Positions 37,011 to 48,404 of a stretch of DNA of 64,000 nucleotides are shown here, piece by piece. The DNA comes from Adiantum capillus-veneris. Taxonomy: Eukaryota; Streptophyta; Polypodiopsida; Polypodiales; Pteridaceae. The position numbers were made by a program, and so were the translations under genes. The notes under the pieces are model-generated. The model searched no databases and was not told the origin of the DNA. It saw nothing but the letters and a program-made list of their open reading frames with translations. The stretch is from NCBI GenBank assembly GCA_014529385.2, contig CM043953.1:111914549-111978548 (forward strand), in the 5' to 3' direction. The number at the start of each line of letters is the position of its first letter. Position 1 is the first letter of the stretch.

Positions 37011-37697
37011 CTATGTGTATGTAAAAACGTATAATTTTTTACGGTCAGTCAGCTCCTTGATGCGGGGTTGATCGCATCTATAATAGAGTGTCTGTTCTCC
37101 ATTATTGAATTTATATAGCCCCACATAAGTGTTGTCTGTATTAAGCCGCTCCGTCTTGTTAGTGCACCTGAGCACAACGCTTCGTTTGCCCATTTTGGGT
37201 GGTTCATCTAGTAATTCTTCATCTACCTTGTCCTTGGTGTGAGGCAATCCCCATTTGTCCACAATAAAAGGGTTGTGAACAACTAGGTACCTCATCCCCT
37301 CTTGGTCAGAGTATCTGTCTTCGTCATAGTCCACATCTACAAGGTCCTTGAACTCGCTTGGCTTGTTTTCCAACTTGACACAGTAGCAGTCCATTCCATC
37401 CGTATAGATCTTGGCTTTAAGTACATTCTCAAATTGATATTTTAGATATAACAATTTTACATCAGATGCAGGTTGTGAATGGCCTGCCCCCATAGAAGTT
37501 CCTTCCTTAGGGTTCACCTTGTTGGAATTCTTAGTCATTAGGGTGTATGATCTTTTTGATGAGGTATCAAAAAAACTTTCTTCTATAATAGCTTCTAGAG
37601 GATGCAGATTCATGCTACCTTTAGTTGAGTGATTGCTCACTTGGTCTATGACATTGGGATTCCTATTTTGGTATAGTCTTCCTGATTGCAAATACAT
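37011..37697 (-). CDS. Pre-gag ORF of element 2, unknown conserved domain
   Basis: 228 codons upstream of gag on the same strand and downstream of palindrome array B. It shares a diffuse but ordered pattern with 32100-32864: a start with EESFFDTSSKRSYTL, an acidic VDVDYDEDRYSDQEG stretch, GMRYLVVHNPFIVDKW, a middle linker, then NTDNTYVGLYKF and the QPRIKELTDRKKLYVF end. No known motif and no catalytic residues that I recognise. Either a Gag N-terminal extension or a separate structural or accessory protein of this retrotransposon lineage. Confidence 0.5.
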   Translation of the reverse strand: MYLQSGRLYQNRNPNVIDQVSNHSTKGSMNLHPLEAIIEESFFDTSSKRSYTLMTKNSNKVNPKEGTSMGAGHSQPASDVKLLYLKYQFENVLKAKIYTDGMDCYCVKLENKPSEFKDLVDVDYDEDRYSDQEGMRYLVVHNPFIVDKWGLPHTKDKVDEELLDEPPKMGKRSVVLRCTNKTERLNTDNTYVGLYKFNNGEQTLYYRCDQPRIKELTDRKKLYVFTYT

Positions 37698-38004
37698 GAA
37701 GAATTGATCTTACAAAATCCAAACTTTGTTACCTCATTGGCTACTTGACTTCCCCGATTTGGTCCTACTTGCTGGGTCGTACTCTCTAGCACTCGTAACC
37801 TATCAAAAAATGCATGATGGTTATGAGTTTATAGCCACTCCTGTTAGTTCAAGTTTTCAATCAACAAAAATTTAATTAGATACTTCAGTACTCCACAATT
37901 TAGCTCACAACATTCAGCTTCAATTTCAATTTTGAAAAAGCCACCAGGGTCCTGGGAACTATCACTCTCTTTGGTCAAATTCTACTCTTATTTTGACTCA
38001 AAGG

Positions 38005-38837
38005 AACATGGATCGCGATCCATGTTGGGAGGCCAAACTGACTTTTCTTAGTACCAATAGAATAGACATGATTAGTAGGTCCTTTGGCGCTATAATTTCT
38101 AAAAATGGATTTTTGGATTTAAGATTAGGTCAGTTTTGGCACTTGCTCAGAATGCTTGACAGTTTTGGACTTTTGGCTTGATTTTGGATGTTCCAATTCA
38201 GTTTTGAAATGATCACTAGAGTCACTGGAATGTTCCCTAGATGTGGTGCAAGTTTTGGATCATTTTGTGTCAGAGGAACATGGATCGCGATCTTGAGGGG
38301 TTCACTATGTGTAAAACTACCATATCACGTGCGTTCAAGACATGTTTGTCAAACCCCTTATCTGTGAATTTTGTTAAGAATCTAATGTTCCCTTTTCTTT
38401 TAAAATCTGTAGGTTTCTTTCAAATTTGAAAAAATAATGCCCTTTCGTATATATATTTATGTAAGTTTCAAGAACTTTAAATACCCTTCTGTTGAACTTA
38501 CGTGATATGTTACATTTTTATTAGGTGACCTCCCCAGGATTGCGATCCATGTACCTATTTGGCAGATTGAGCTGAAACTTAGCACACACCTTCCTTTTGG
38601 CTCCCTGATGTCAGATTTAGGGTTTTTGTAGAACTTGGACTTTTTTAGATCAACCAAGGGTCAATCCTCGTGTCTATTTTAGTGGTTTACCCTGAGTTGT
38701 TTTATGCACTTTTGACTCACTTTTTGAACTTTATTGGCACTAGTTGTTTAGCCAAAGGTACTTCAAATCTTATCACTTGTCCACCTGTCAGCTATCACAT
38801 CAAAATCCCCAGAAGGTACATGGATTGCGATCCATGT
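38005..38837. repeat. Palindrome array B: about 275-bp units in the element 2 leader
   Basis: A perfect 22-bp palindrome (inner 20 bp ACATGGATCGCGATCCATGT) lies at 38005-38026. The second copy is split: its left half ends at 38291 and its right half starts at 38539, because a MITE inserted into it. The third copy is at 38818-38837 with one change (ATTGCGAT). Discounting the MITE, spacing is 272 and 285 bp, as in array A. The unit also carries shared flanking phrases such as TCA(A/G)AGGAACATGG. The central ATCGCGAT is the same eight bases as in array A, but the outer arms differ completely. Confidence 0.8.
38292..38538. mobile_element. Short TIR element (MITE), copy 2, inside a leader palindrome
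   Basis: 247 bp. Left end CTTGAGGGGTTCAC pairs imperfectly (10 of 14) with the right-end inverted CCTGGGGAGGTCAC. Both arms continue into a CATATCACGT(G/A) segment shared with copy 1 (33038-33245). Flanking 8-bp duplications are ATCGCGAT (38284-38291) and ATTGCGAT (38539-38546), one transition apart. The target was the centre of a palindrome in array B. No coding capacity. Confidence 0.75.
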
Positions 38838-40460
38838 TGGACATCATTTTGACATGAGATTTGGTGAGTTTGTATTAGGTGGTTATGGTGATACTTTTCC
38901 CCAAATCTTTTTGGATTCTGACCCACTTTTTTCAGGCAAAAAGAAAGATTTTGTGTTTGCCTTGCGTTTTTTTTGCCAACAGCTATTTTTTGGTGTTTTG
39001 ATCATGTTTTTTTCACTTTTTTGCTGTGGACCCTTTAGAAAAATTTGTTCCCTCAGTTCTCAAGAGTGTACTGATCAATTATCCTGTAATGGAAATGACC
39101 TATGAACTTTGAGAAAAGCAGAATTAAGAGAATTGGAGTGAGCATTTTTGTGATATTACTTTGAGAACATAGAGGGTGAACTTAATTGGTGGTACCAACA
39201 TGAACATAGTACTTAATTAACATGGCATGAACAATACTTTTTCAAGAGAGAGAGAGTATTAGAGAACATGACAATAGTTGAGGACTGGATTTACTTGGAG
39301 CCGGACCCCTCTCCAAAAGGCGTTTGTATTATAGATTCTCCCATCAAGAGAGACTTGGTACAATACAATCTTTGTGTTCCTTGTGACCTTGGTGATGCTA
39401 TGAAGATGGAAAGCTTCATGCATCATGAGCATAACATAAACTTTGCAAAAAGCATTAACTATCCCAAGCCTCAGTCCCAAGGCCTCAAACACCTTCGAAG
39501 GTGGAGAGAGCTAGCGGGGAATGAGGGTAGGGAAGAGGAAGAAGAATCATTCATAGGAGAAAATGAAAAGCTTAAGCATTGAAGCATGGCTCTTGGTTTG
39601 ATTTGCATTCCATAGCCAAGAGTGTTGGTGTAGGCTCTCCACTTCTCAACAAGCTTGGAGAAGGAGATGGAGCTCTTGCACTTTGTACTTCACACAATGA
39701 GAGAATGTGTGTGTTTGTGTGGGAGAGTATACCCCCCTCTCTTGCTTGGTCCACCCCCCCCCCCCCCCCCTCTCTCTCTCTTGTACTATTTACTTATATT
39801 ATTTGGACATGTGTCCTCTTTTTCCTCTTTGAGAGAAAGAACTCAATTATTTATTTTTATGCATTTAAATTCTCATTGGACCCCTTTAAAGCCTATCCAA
39901 TAGGATTCAAGAACATCATAGGGCCCAAATGGGGGAAATCTTAACATGTGTCTTTTATGCTCGTTAAATCATTTTGTTTGAATTGAACATTTCAAGCACC
40001 TAGTCTTTTAAGCATGGAAACCTTTTATGCCTCTTGAGAGTTTATCTTTGAATTGAAAACTTCAAGAACCTTAGTCATTTAGGCATAAAAATCACCTCAA
40101 GCTTTGGGCAAGGTTCCCACAAACACTTTAAGCACTTTAGTTAGCAAGCCGAGAAGCACCTCATACTTGGGTAGGATTCCCACCTCAAGGTCATAAGGTC
40201 AAAGGACTTTTTAACACTAACTTTTGGAGGTCTTTCATGAAGCTAACCCTAAGGTATTTTAAGCTCCATTAGATGCACATTGATCTTTGATAGACTACCT
40301 TCTTTTGGACCCGTATTGATATGTAACCATCTCTCCTTTGGTCCCTTGCTGAGGTCTCCTTTTGGATCCTATTGAGATGCAACCATTTCTCCTTTTGGTC
40401 CCCTGTTGAGATAGGTCTATAAGCACATATCTATATCCTAACTCTTGTTGCCCTTTTATC
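38838..40460. other. No recognisable gene; C-run microsatellite
   Basis: The upper part is probably more of the element 2 leader, but I found no primer site. Open frames at 39268-39582 and 39579-39944 show no family features. A run of about 20 C followed by CT repeats lies at about 39751-39782. From 39950 to 40400 there are loosely repeated phrases (CTTTTGGTCCC..TTGAGAT, TTTCAAG(C/A)ACC) without a clean period. Confidence 0.4.
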
Positions 40461-40461
40461 T

Positions 40462-43400
40462 TACTTTTTGGTCAGCTACTTTTGGATCTAGAGGCATCCA
40501 AGGTGGGGTATGTATGACTATTGCGAACTCTTTGCAGCATGCCATTGTGGGCAAAGGGATTATTGTGCCAGGCAGGGCTCATTGGATCACTATGTAGGTT
40601 AAGGGTTGCCTTGTGGGCTTCTTGAACATATATTCGCCCAATGTGGTGAGTGCACAAGTAGAGTTTTGGTCATAGATTGTTGAGTCTCTGCCGTAGGCAG
40701 AGAAGTGGTGCATAAGGGGTGACTTCAACATGTTGAGCTGGCAGCTTGGGAGAGGTTTTGTATGACTCTGAGGGTTTCAGATGTGTGGCAACACTCTAGC
40801 TTTGTGAGGCCCCTAGATAGCCTGAACTTCTCTCGTTTGGACCACAGAGTGGGAGGAGTGAGTCTGTCGCGGATAGATTGCTTCTACACTAGTGACCATT
40901 TCTGTGACTTGGGTGGGACAGTTGGAATTTTGGTAGGGACTTCCTTCTCGGACCATGCACCAATGATCCTCAAAGTGGCAGATAGACAGAGGAGGGGGAG
41001 CATGATGCTTCACATCCCTGAGAGGGTCTTGCTGGACTTTGCACTCAGAGAGCGAGTAGAGGCTCTTTGGACAGAGATCTTGGACATGAAAGATTCTCTT
41101 GCTGAAAGAGTGGCCTCGGGACTAGCTCAACTTAGTTGTTTCTTTCTCTAGGAGTTGCTGGCTCGCCTGGATGCAGCAAGAGAGGAGGAGAAGCATCTCA
41201 GACAGGGTGTTGCTTCCTTGTAGAGGATGCAGGAGCAGCATCCAGATAGTCCTTGGTTGGAGGAGTAATTACAACAGGCTCGCCAAGAGCTTGTTAACAC
41301 CGAGGAGTGGCGCCATGAGTTTTCTTTCCATCGCCACGCATCTCAATGGACACAGGTCTGTGACAGAGTGACTGGTGCTTTTTCTGAGGCAGTGGGACCT
41401 TGGCATACGCATACCAAGGTTAGCCAATTGAGGAGGCCCAATGGGTCAGTTGCTTCTGATCCAGAGGACATGCATGCAGTTGCTACTGACTTTTATCATG
41501 AGTTACTGTCTGCAGAGCCTCAGTCAAAGTGTCAGGATGCATGCAGGGAGCAGGTGTGGACACATATGCCTTACCTTGTGACTAAGGAGATGCGTTAGAG
41601 GCTTGAGCTACCACTTCAGCTTGAGGAGTGGCACATGGCTCTTAGTGCACTCCTCCGTGGTAGTTGTCCAGGTGAGGATGGCTTGACTCCTAGTTTTTTC
41701 TTGGAGTAATGGTACTTGCTTGGCCTAGATCTCTGTAGTGCTTTTTAGTACATCTTACACACAGGAGAGATGCCTGACAGCATGAGTGAGGGTCTCATCT
41801 ACCTCATTTCCAAGGAGGGTGGCTCCTTGGATGAGATTCGACAGTGGCACCCCATCACCATCCTCAACTCAACCTACAAAATTCTTTCCAAGGCTCTGAG
41901 TTTGAGGATCCAGCCACTTCTAGAGAGCCTTATACATGGGACTCAGACAGGTTTTGTCAAGGAGCGCAGTATCCTTGACAACATCTTTACTTTTTGGGAG
42001 GCTTTTGTCCTAGCGCGGTTCCGTGGTAAGGATCTGGTGATTCTTCTTCTTGATTTTGAGAAGGCGTATGAAAGAGTTGACTGGGACTTTTTGGAGGGCA
42101 CTCTACGTAGGACGAGCTTCTCAAATGCTTGGATCAGAGGAGTATCAGCTTTGTACAGACAGGCACACAGTCAGGTACTTTTGTCAGGAGGTGGGGATGA
42201 TCGATTCATGCTCACACATTCGGTTGGACAGAGCTGCCCTCTTGCCCCATTCCTATTTTTGTTTTATGCTGAGGTGATGAGTAGGTTTTTGGTGTTGCAG
42301 CAGGTTGGTCTATGGGGCTTAGCACTCCCTATTTGGGGAGATGTGCTACTGGATGCTAAGTTTGCTGACGACTTAGCCTTGTACTTGGATAGCTAGGAGG
42401 CCAACCTTCACAGCTCTGAGCAGGCTCTTGAGACCTTCTGTTGTGCATCTCTGGCATAGTGCTGAATTGGAGAAAGACAGTGGCTTTCTCGGTTGGTAGT
42501 GCTCCTATACCCGATTGGATGCCAGGTGAGGGTTTCAAGTGGATTCCCCCAGGGACTGCAATTTGGTACAAGGGCTGTTAGGTTGGTTTGGACTTGTCTT
42601 CTAAGCAACAAATTGCTCCCCTGCTCCTGTCTATTAGGAGGAAGTTTCTACATTGGAGCTTCGCACGACTTTCTTTGCCTGGCAGAGTTGTAGTGGACAA
42701 GCAAGTGTTGTTGGCTACTATGTGGTACATCACTTCTTGCTGGATCTTCTCGAGTTATTGTATCAGCTAGGTAGAGAGGCTGATCAGGAATTTCCTTTGG
42801 TCAGGGCATGATACTCAGACAGCCCGGGCCAAAGTGGCTTGGCAGGTCATCACTCTTCCTTGTTCATAGGGAGGGCTTGGGATCATTGACCCAGCACAGA
42901 AAAGCAGAGCCCTTATTTTTGAAGTTCATCATCCAAGGACTTCTTCCAGGTGAGGCTTCACATACTGGCAACACAAAGAGAGGCTCGCCCTGCTGCAGCA
43001 CCTCATTGGCAAGAGGAGGGTCTCACACAACTGAGTTCTTGGCAGCTTTCTGGGAGAGGTTGTGGAACTCCAGACAGTCGAGACGAGGCACTTTGTTTCA
43101 GTGGCTTGCCGCACACAGAGCTACAGAAATTGGGAGCTGGCTGGTGCATAGTGGTCTCTCGGCCGCATGCGCAGCTTGTGACCATCCTGTGGAGAGTCAG
43201 GGTCACTATCTTTGGGACTATCCCTTGGCACAGCAGGTGTGGCTTCGTGTTCTTCGGCTGATACCTGCTCTTTCCACAGCTCGGCAGTACACTTGGGGGG
43301 TAGCTGCTTGGTCCACTCTCACTGGCCTGGCACTTCAATTTGAGCTATCTTCCACAAGAAGGATGATAGTGATGCAGGGGGGGTGACCTACACTCCAGCC

Positions 43401-43880
43401 CGCCATAGAGCTTACTCCATAGAAGTGGTGCAGTGAGAGAGAGGAGTGCTTGGAGCTCATCAGTGGCCTGACACTCTGGTTCATCTAGTGGGCCCGTTGC
43501 TTCCGCATCTTTGAGGCTCGCCCTGTACCACCAGAAGAGACTGTTCGCGATTTTTGGTTAGAGTTGATCCACACCCTCAGAGGACAGCTCGAGAGACTTC
43601 AGGGCAGCTCCAACTGCATGAGGGAGCGCAGAGAGTCCTTCCTTCGACTTTGGCATCCTGAGCCTTTTTTCACCATGGTCTAGGGTGTACTCAAATGGCA
43701 CTATCGTCCACCTATGTGGCTTTTCCCTCCCCACATTTCTTGATTTAGCCTGATTGTACATATGCTGTTTTTCTTCACTGGGAGAGTCTCCCCATCATGG
43801 TTGTTGTAGCACTTTCTCAAATAAGTGGTTGTAGCCCTATAGGCAATTTCATTAACTAATTGAAGGATCTTTTTCTTTAA
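40462..43880 (+). pseudogene. L1-type LINE: endonuclease, reverse transcriptase, zf-RVT (decayed)
   Basis: EN part: RGDFNMLSWQLGRG (about 40715), SRIDCFYTSDHF (about 40870) and the catalytic SDHAPMIL (about 40947). RT part: PDSMSEGLIYLISKEGG (41774), HPITILNSTYKILSKALSLR (about 41850), TGFVKERSILDNI (about 41950), LLLDFEKAYERVDWDF (about 42050), SVGQSCPLAPFLF and the palm motif KFADDLALYL (about 42360). C-terminal: GLGIIDP (about 42875) and the zinc-like CAACDHPVESQGHYLW (about 43165). In-frame stops are TAG at 41149, 41221, 41596, 41746, 42394, 42768 and 42867, and TAA at 41266 and 41707, plus a frameshift near 42455. It copies its own RNA at nicked target DNA. The 5' end is missing; the end near 43880 has a short A-run. 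Confidence 0.85.
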
Positions 43881-45866
43881 AAAAACAATTAAGAAGTCTC
43901 TCTAGAACCTTTCAAGATTTTCATGTTGACATTGTTGCCATGCTGCTTCCCAGTGTGCAACCATCAATGCTATTGCAAAGCGGAATCTTATTCTACACAC
44001 ACACAATAGTGCCCATCTCTGAGAATTGTTATGGTAAGATCAATAGAATTGACATGCGATCACTTCTTAGCATGGAGTGGATGCAACCTGATGTTTTTCA
44101 TCCATCTTATCCATAAAGGAGAAGATGGTTTTGACATTCTTTCCTTGTTGAAGTTTGAGAAGTATTTTAGGTTTGTAGGTCTAAGTCGATGTTGTCTCAT
44201 GCATGTTTTTGTGCATTTACTTAAGGCCTTTCCATTCAATGTCACACCCACTATATTTATATGCAGGAATATGTATTTTGACGCATTACAACCATTGCTA
44301 GGCGAGAACTGGGAATCTATAGAGGGCATGCATCAGGGGATAGATATTGATGCAAGCTAGGGGCTTCAAGTATTGGGATATAGTACTTAAAAGTTTGCAC
44401 AACTTTGTTTATACGCTTCCACCTAGAGCTGTGAATGTGTAAGACAAGGAAATGGATACCTTACAAAGCATTGAAGGGAATCTTGTGACATTTGACATTC
44501 ATATTACAATACAAAATGATGTCTGTGAAACTATACAAGTTAATGATCTAGGGGCTTTGGATACGGTTCTTAAAAGTTTACACAACTTTGTATATACGCT
44601 TCCACTACGAGCGGTGGATGTGTAAGACTGGGAAATGGATACCTCTACAAAGCCTTGAAGTTAATCTGGTGACATTTAACATTCACAATACAATGCCAAA
44701 TGATGTCTCTAGAACTATGCAATCTAGGATTGTAGTCGTTGACACAGTTTCCTCGGTCACTTCAAATATTGCAACTATAGAGCAGGCAAATGTCATGGAG
44801 GAGGAGTTCTTGGGAACCCAAGCTGCTTGTGGAAATTCAGCAACCTCTTCATGTTGAGTCACGTGACTCTAATGCCCCAAACATTTTTGATGAGAGGAGA
44901 TCGTCCCTCAACCTTTACCTCACACGAACTATGGACGACGACAACAAGAAACATGCAGGTAATCCTCTTCCTTGTGTAGTTGGCCATACCAATGTATTTT
45001 CCTAAGACAAAATTTTGTAGGATCTTTTGGACATGGAGGTGTGGGCAGATCGCAAGGCGAGAGAGAGCAATTCTTTTGGCCCAGAAGTAGCACTTGCAAA
45101 CTACATCAGCAAACTACCCCTGGGCGACATCTACATTATCCACAAGGACTTCTCCCTTGATGAACATTTTTCTTTGTGGGTCTTGAAGGCTGTCAACAAG
45201 CTCTTCTGCTTGTCTACTATACCTTAGACTATGCAAGTAGTTTTTCTTGTAAAAAAATCCCTTGCAATGGACACTTTTGGCATAGGTTTTTGTGGCAAGG
45301 TCTTAGCCCGTGTATCTATCAATCAAGCCTTAGGAGTGGAAGACCCACAAGCCATAGTGGCCTCAATCCTAACTTCCATTCTACCTAACGTTGAAGCCAG
45401 ATGTAAGGAAGTTGCACAGTGCCTCCTAAATAACACAAAGCCTGTAGGGAGTCCCTTTTGTAATTTCATATATCAATATAATATCAGTTCCACGTGTACT
45501 CTCCTATCTTTACTTATAATTTGGTGTAAATACATGGATTTTTGTGAAATTAAATTTTTCAGTTTTGAATGGGCAAGTTTATTGTGAGTTTATTAGGTGC
45601 CTTGAATCTTTATTTGGTATAGAGACATGGTGTTCATTACATCAATTTAAAAACTATGATTGTGCAAGTGCTTTGTGGGTCAATCTCTATCTACTGTGAC
45701 GATGTCGATGGTCCCAACTTGCTAGACGGAGGGGTCAATGTAAAGGCAAGTAATTGTATGTGGATGTGTTATTATATTTCAAATGGAATTCTTACTGCTA
45801 ACTTGTGCTGGATTTGTCCTAGAAATTGCAAAAAACCCCTATCCACAAGGCACCAATTTTGGACTT
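43881..45866. other. Unrecognised region with a 180-bp tandem duplication
   Basis: Segments 44383-44560 and 44562-44740 are direct repeats (TTAAAAGTTT(G/A)CACAACTTTG, ATACGCTTCCAC, GGAAATGGATACC). The plus frame at 45027-45227 (FGPEVALANYISKLPLGDIY) and 45231-45587 (an Ile/Leu-rich frame with GVEDPQAIVASILTSILPN) might be pieces of one protein, but I recognise neither. Confidence 0.35.
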
Positions 45867-46372
45867 GTTTTGCCCAAAATTGATGTCTTGTGGGCAAGGT
45901 TTTTTAACATTGTTTGGGCCAAAACAAGCATATATGGTGCCTTCCAGATTCCAATCAAAGGCATTTTGATTGTCTCTTAGTCTTCCACAGGTACAAAAGG
46001 TTGGGAACGCACTAGTAGCAAAAAAACTATCAGTGATCAATTTGTTGGGTCTTATTTTCTAGTTGAAATACACACATCTCATCTGTTTTGGCCCTGGTGG
46101 TGCAGAAGGCCCCTATCCACAAGGCAACGATTTTGCACCACCAGGGCCAAAACAGATGAGATGTGTGTATTTCAATTGGCAAATAAGACCCAGCAAATTG
46201 ATCACTGATAGTTTTTTCGCTACTAGTGTCTTCCCAACCTTTTGTAGCTGTGAAAGACTAAGAGACAACCAAAATGCCTTTGATTGACATCTAGAGGGCA
46301 TCAGATATGCTTGTTTTGGCCCAAAAACTGTTAAAAATCCCTGTCCACAAGACATCAATTTTGGTCAAAATA
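45867..46372. repeat. Long inverted repeat (hairpin), about 238-bp arms
   Basis: Left arm 45867-46104 and right arm 46134-46372 are near-perfect inverted copies around a 29-base loop (46105-46133). The loop-proximal 40 bp, containing TCATCTGTTTTGGCCCTGGT, is exact. Outer parts differ by scattered substitutions. No protein is encoded. It could be a foldback/MITE-type element or a source of hairpin RNA. Confidence 0.85.
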
Positions 46373-46770
46373 GATATAATGTGTGCATTTCAACAAATGG
46401 CACTTGAAGCCTGTTGTGAAGGTTTTTTAGCACTAGCCAAATAAAATACTCATCCACAACTCCCCCCCTCCCCGTCTTGGCAAATAAGACCCAGCAAAGT
46501 GATCACTGATAGTTTTTTGCTACTAGTGCCTTCCCAACCTTTTGTACCTATGGAAGACTGAGAGACAACCAAAATGCCTTTGATTGACATCTCGAAGGCA
46601 CCATATATGCTTATTTTGGCCCAAACATTGTTAAAAACCCCTATCCACATGACATCAATTTTGAGCAAAATAGACATTATGTGTGCATTTCAACAAATGG
46701 CACTTGAAGCCTGTTGTGAAGGTTTTGCAGCACTATCCAATAAAATACTTATCCACAACTCCCCCCTCCC
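46180..46770. repeat. Direct duplication of the hairpin's right arm plus spacer
   Basis: Two units of about 296 bp (46180-46475 and 46476-46770) each begin with GGCAAATAAGACCCAGCAAA, run through CAAAATGCCTTTGATTGACA and end with ATCCACAACTCCCCCC. The locus is therefore left arm, loop, right arm, spacer, right arm, spacer. The next 870 bp (46770-47640) shows only weak open frames. Confidence 0.8.
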
Positions 46771-47643
46771 CATCTCCCCCTTCGTGTTCAATGGCATGGT
46801 GTGCAAGAACCACCCGACAATGTATAATAGACTTATAAAAAAAATATTGAACACAAATTAAATACAAAGAGCTTAAATGACATAAGAAGCAACACATTCC
46901 AAAATGAGTAAGCATCATTTTATTTCCATATTTGAAGTCATTATATATCCATTGCGACAAAGTGTTGTTGTACATATTACTAGCTATAAGTTTGCTCGTT
47001 TTTGACGGGCTAGTGCCAAATCTTTTTGCATTATAGTTACATGCTTGGCATGGATGGCACACAAGTTGGTATCCTCAAATAAACCCACCAAGTATGACTT
47101 TGCGACTTCTTGAGTCCTTCGAGGCCGATGGGCGGCATGCGTCACTCAGTGTTTTAGCTTTGCACAATCTCCCCACATGTCCGCGAAAAAGGAGCCCTTT
47201 GGATGAGAAGTTCCACACACTCTTAATAATGTCAAATATTAGCAAAGGCTCTGCTAAAACGGTGCACTCTGCGAGGTTGCCTATGTAGTGCCACTTTCCC
47301 ATCTTGCTGTAAAACTTTGTTTTGTGGTAGAGCTTGGAGTGTGGGGTTGCATCCTCTAGGATTTATTTTTTTGTTGCTAGACTCATATTCTTGAGGTCTT
47401 AACAATAAAAATATGACACTTATCCTCTCTAGCCTTCATTGCTTCACAATTTGGCATGCGTCAAGCTTGAAAACAAACACCAACTTAGTTCCAAACACTG
47501 CAAGAGAAGAAAGGAAAAAAGTGAAGGTCATACAACGACAATGAAAGAGAAATGTCACATGATTCTTTCCTCATTATTAGAAGGTAGTGCATAAAAGAAA
47601 AACATTGCTTGTTGAAGCCTCTTCAAATGGAAAAAATATTATT

Positions 47644-48010
47644 TCACATAGAGTAAGGAAAGCCCTTGTCAATATTATCAGCACGATTCCTTGCATTGGT
47701 AGCTTTCTTAGCACTTTCTGGAGATTGTACAAAGATAGATGAGGGCATTGTCTCCTCGATGTGCAAATAACGACCTAGATGTGAGAAAACATCTTCATTG
47801 GAGGCCCCTCTAGCAAGTTTCACCTTGCATGGCACTGGGAATTCATTCTCAGTAAATCCTTGTTCCCTCAAAACATTCTTGAAGAGGCCATGTAGTGCAG
47901 TGTAACCCTTTGTACTAATTCCAACTTCATCACATTCCTTCTACAAATCAACATCACTCACGAGATTAGAAAACTTACACATCACCTCCTTGGTTACAGT
48001 AAAATAGATA
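47644..48010 (-). pseudogene. Unknown coding segment, minus strand
   Basis: One frame reads EVMCKFSNLVSDVDL, TAG (47941-47943), KECDEVGISTKGYTALHGLF, LREQGFTENEFPVP and VFSHLGRYLHIEE, ending in GFPYSM at 47644. The sequence composition looks protein-coding, with balanced residues and one stop at a Gln-like site. I do not recognise the family. It lies downstream of the duplicated module at 48405-49119 on the same strand and could be a later exon of that gene. Confidence 0.35.
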
Positions 48011-48185
48011 TGTTTTCCTTTTCATGTGTGCAAGAGTGCTATGAAGGAAACTAGTAAGAAAATAAATGGGATCCTCTTGGATTTGGCTACCACATGTCTC
48101 TTGGATAAAATTCCTACGATAAGACTAAAAAACAAAACAATCACCGCAGAAATGACTTCATACATGTAGGAAATGTGATACTGTA

Positions 48186-48389
48186 TTAAAAAATGCACCT
48201 TGTAGCTATAACTCTTCTCATCCAAGAACCACCTTTGGGAGCAAGGGTCTCTATGGATGACAAGATCCTCTTCTGCTCCCTTGGACCTAAAGGTGTCTCT
48301 TTCAAACTCAATATGGTACCCTTAAGCTTTGCAATCTTACCATCCTTCTCTTCCACATGTTTCAAAAGATTTTGTGCTTCTTTTTCCAC
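48186..48389 (-). CDS. Possible coiled-coil exon, minus strand
   Basis: 67 codons starting MEKEAQNLLKHVEEKDGKIA, a Lys/Glu/Leu pattern typical of a coiled coil. Short, but in line with coding pieces on both sides. No family identified. Confidence 0.3.
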   Translation of the reverse strand: MEKEAQNLLKHVEEKDGKIAKLKGTILSLKETPLGPREQKRILSSIETLAPKGGSWMRRVIATRCIF

Positions 48390-48404
48390 ATGAATGATCC
48401 TCTG

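Noticed and set aside
40462-43880. Organism with TAG/TAA read as glutamine
   Set aside because: The MCM5 copy stops at TAG exactly at the family's C-terminus and the lipase gene ends in TAA; land plants use the standard code; the same elements also carry frameshifts.
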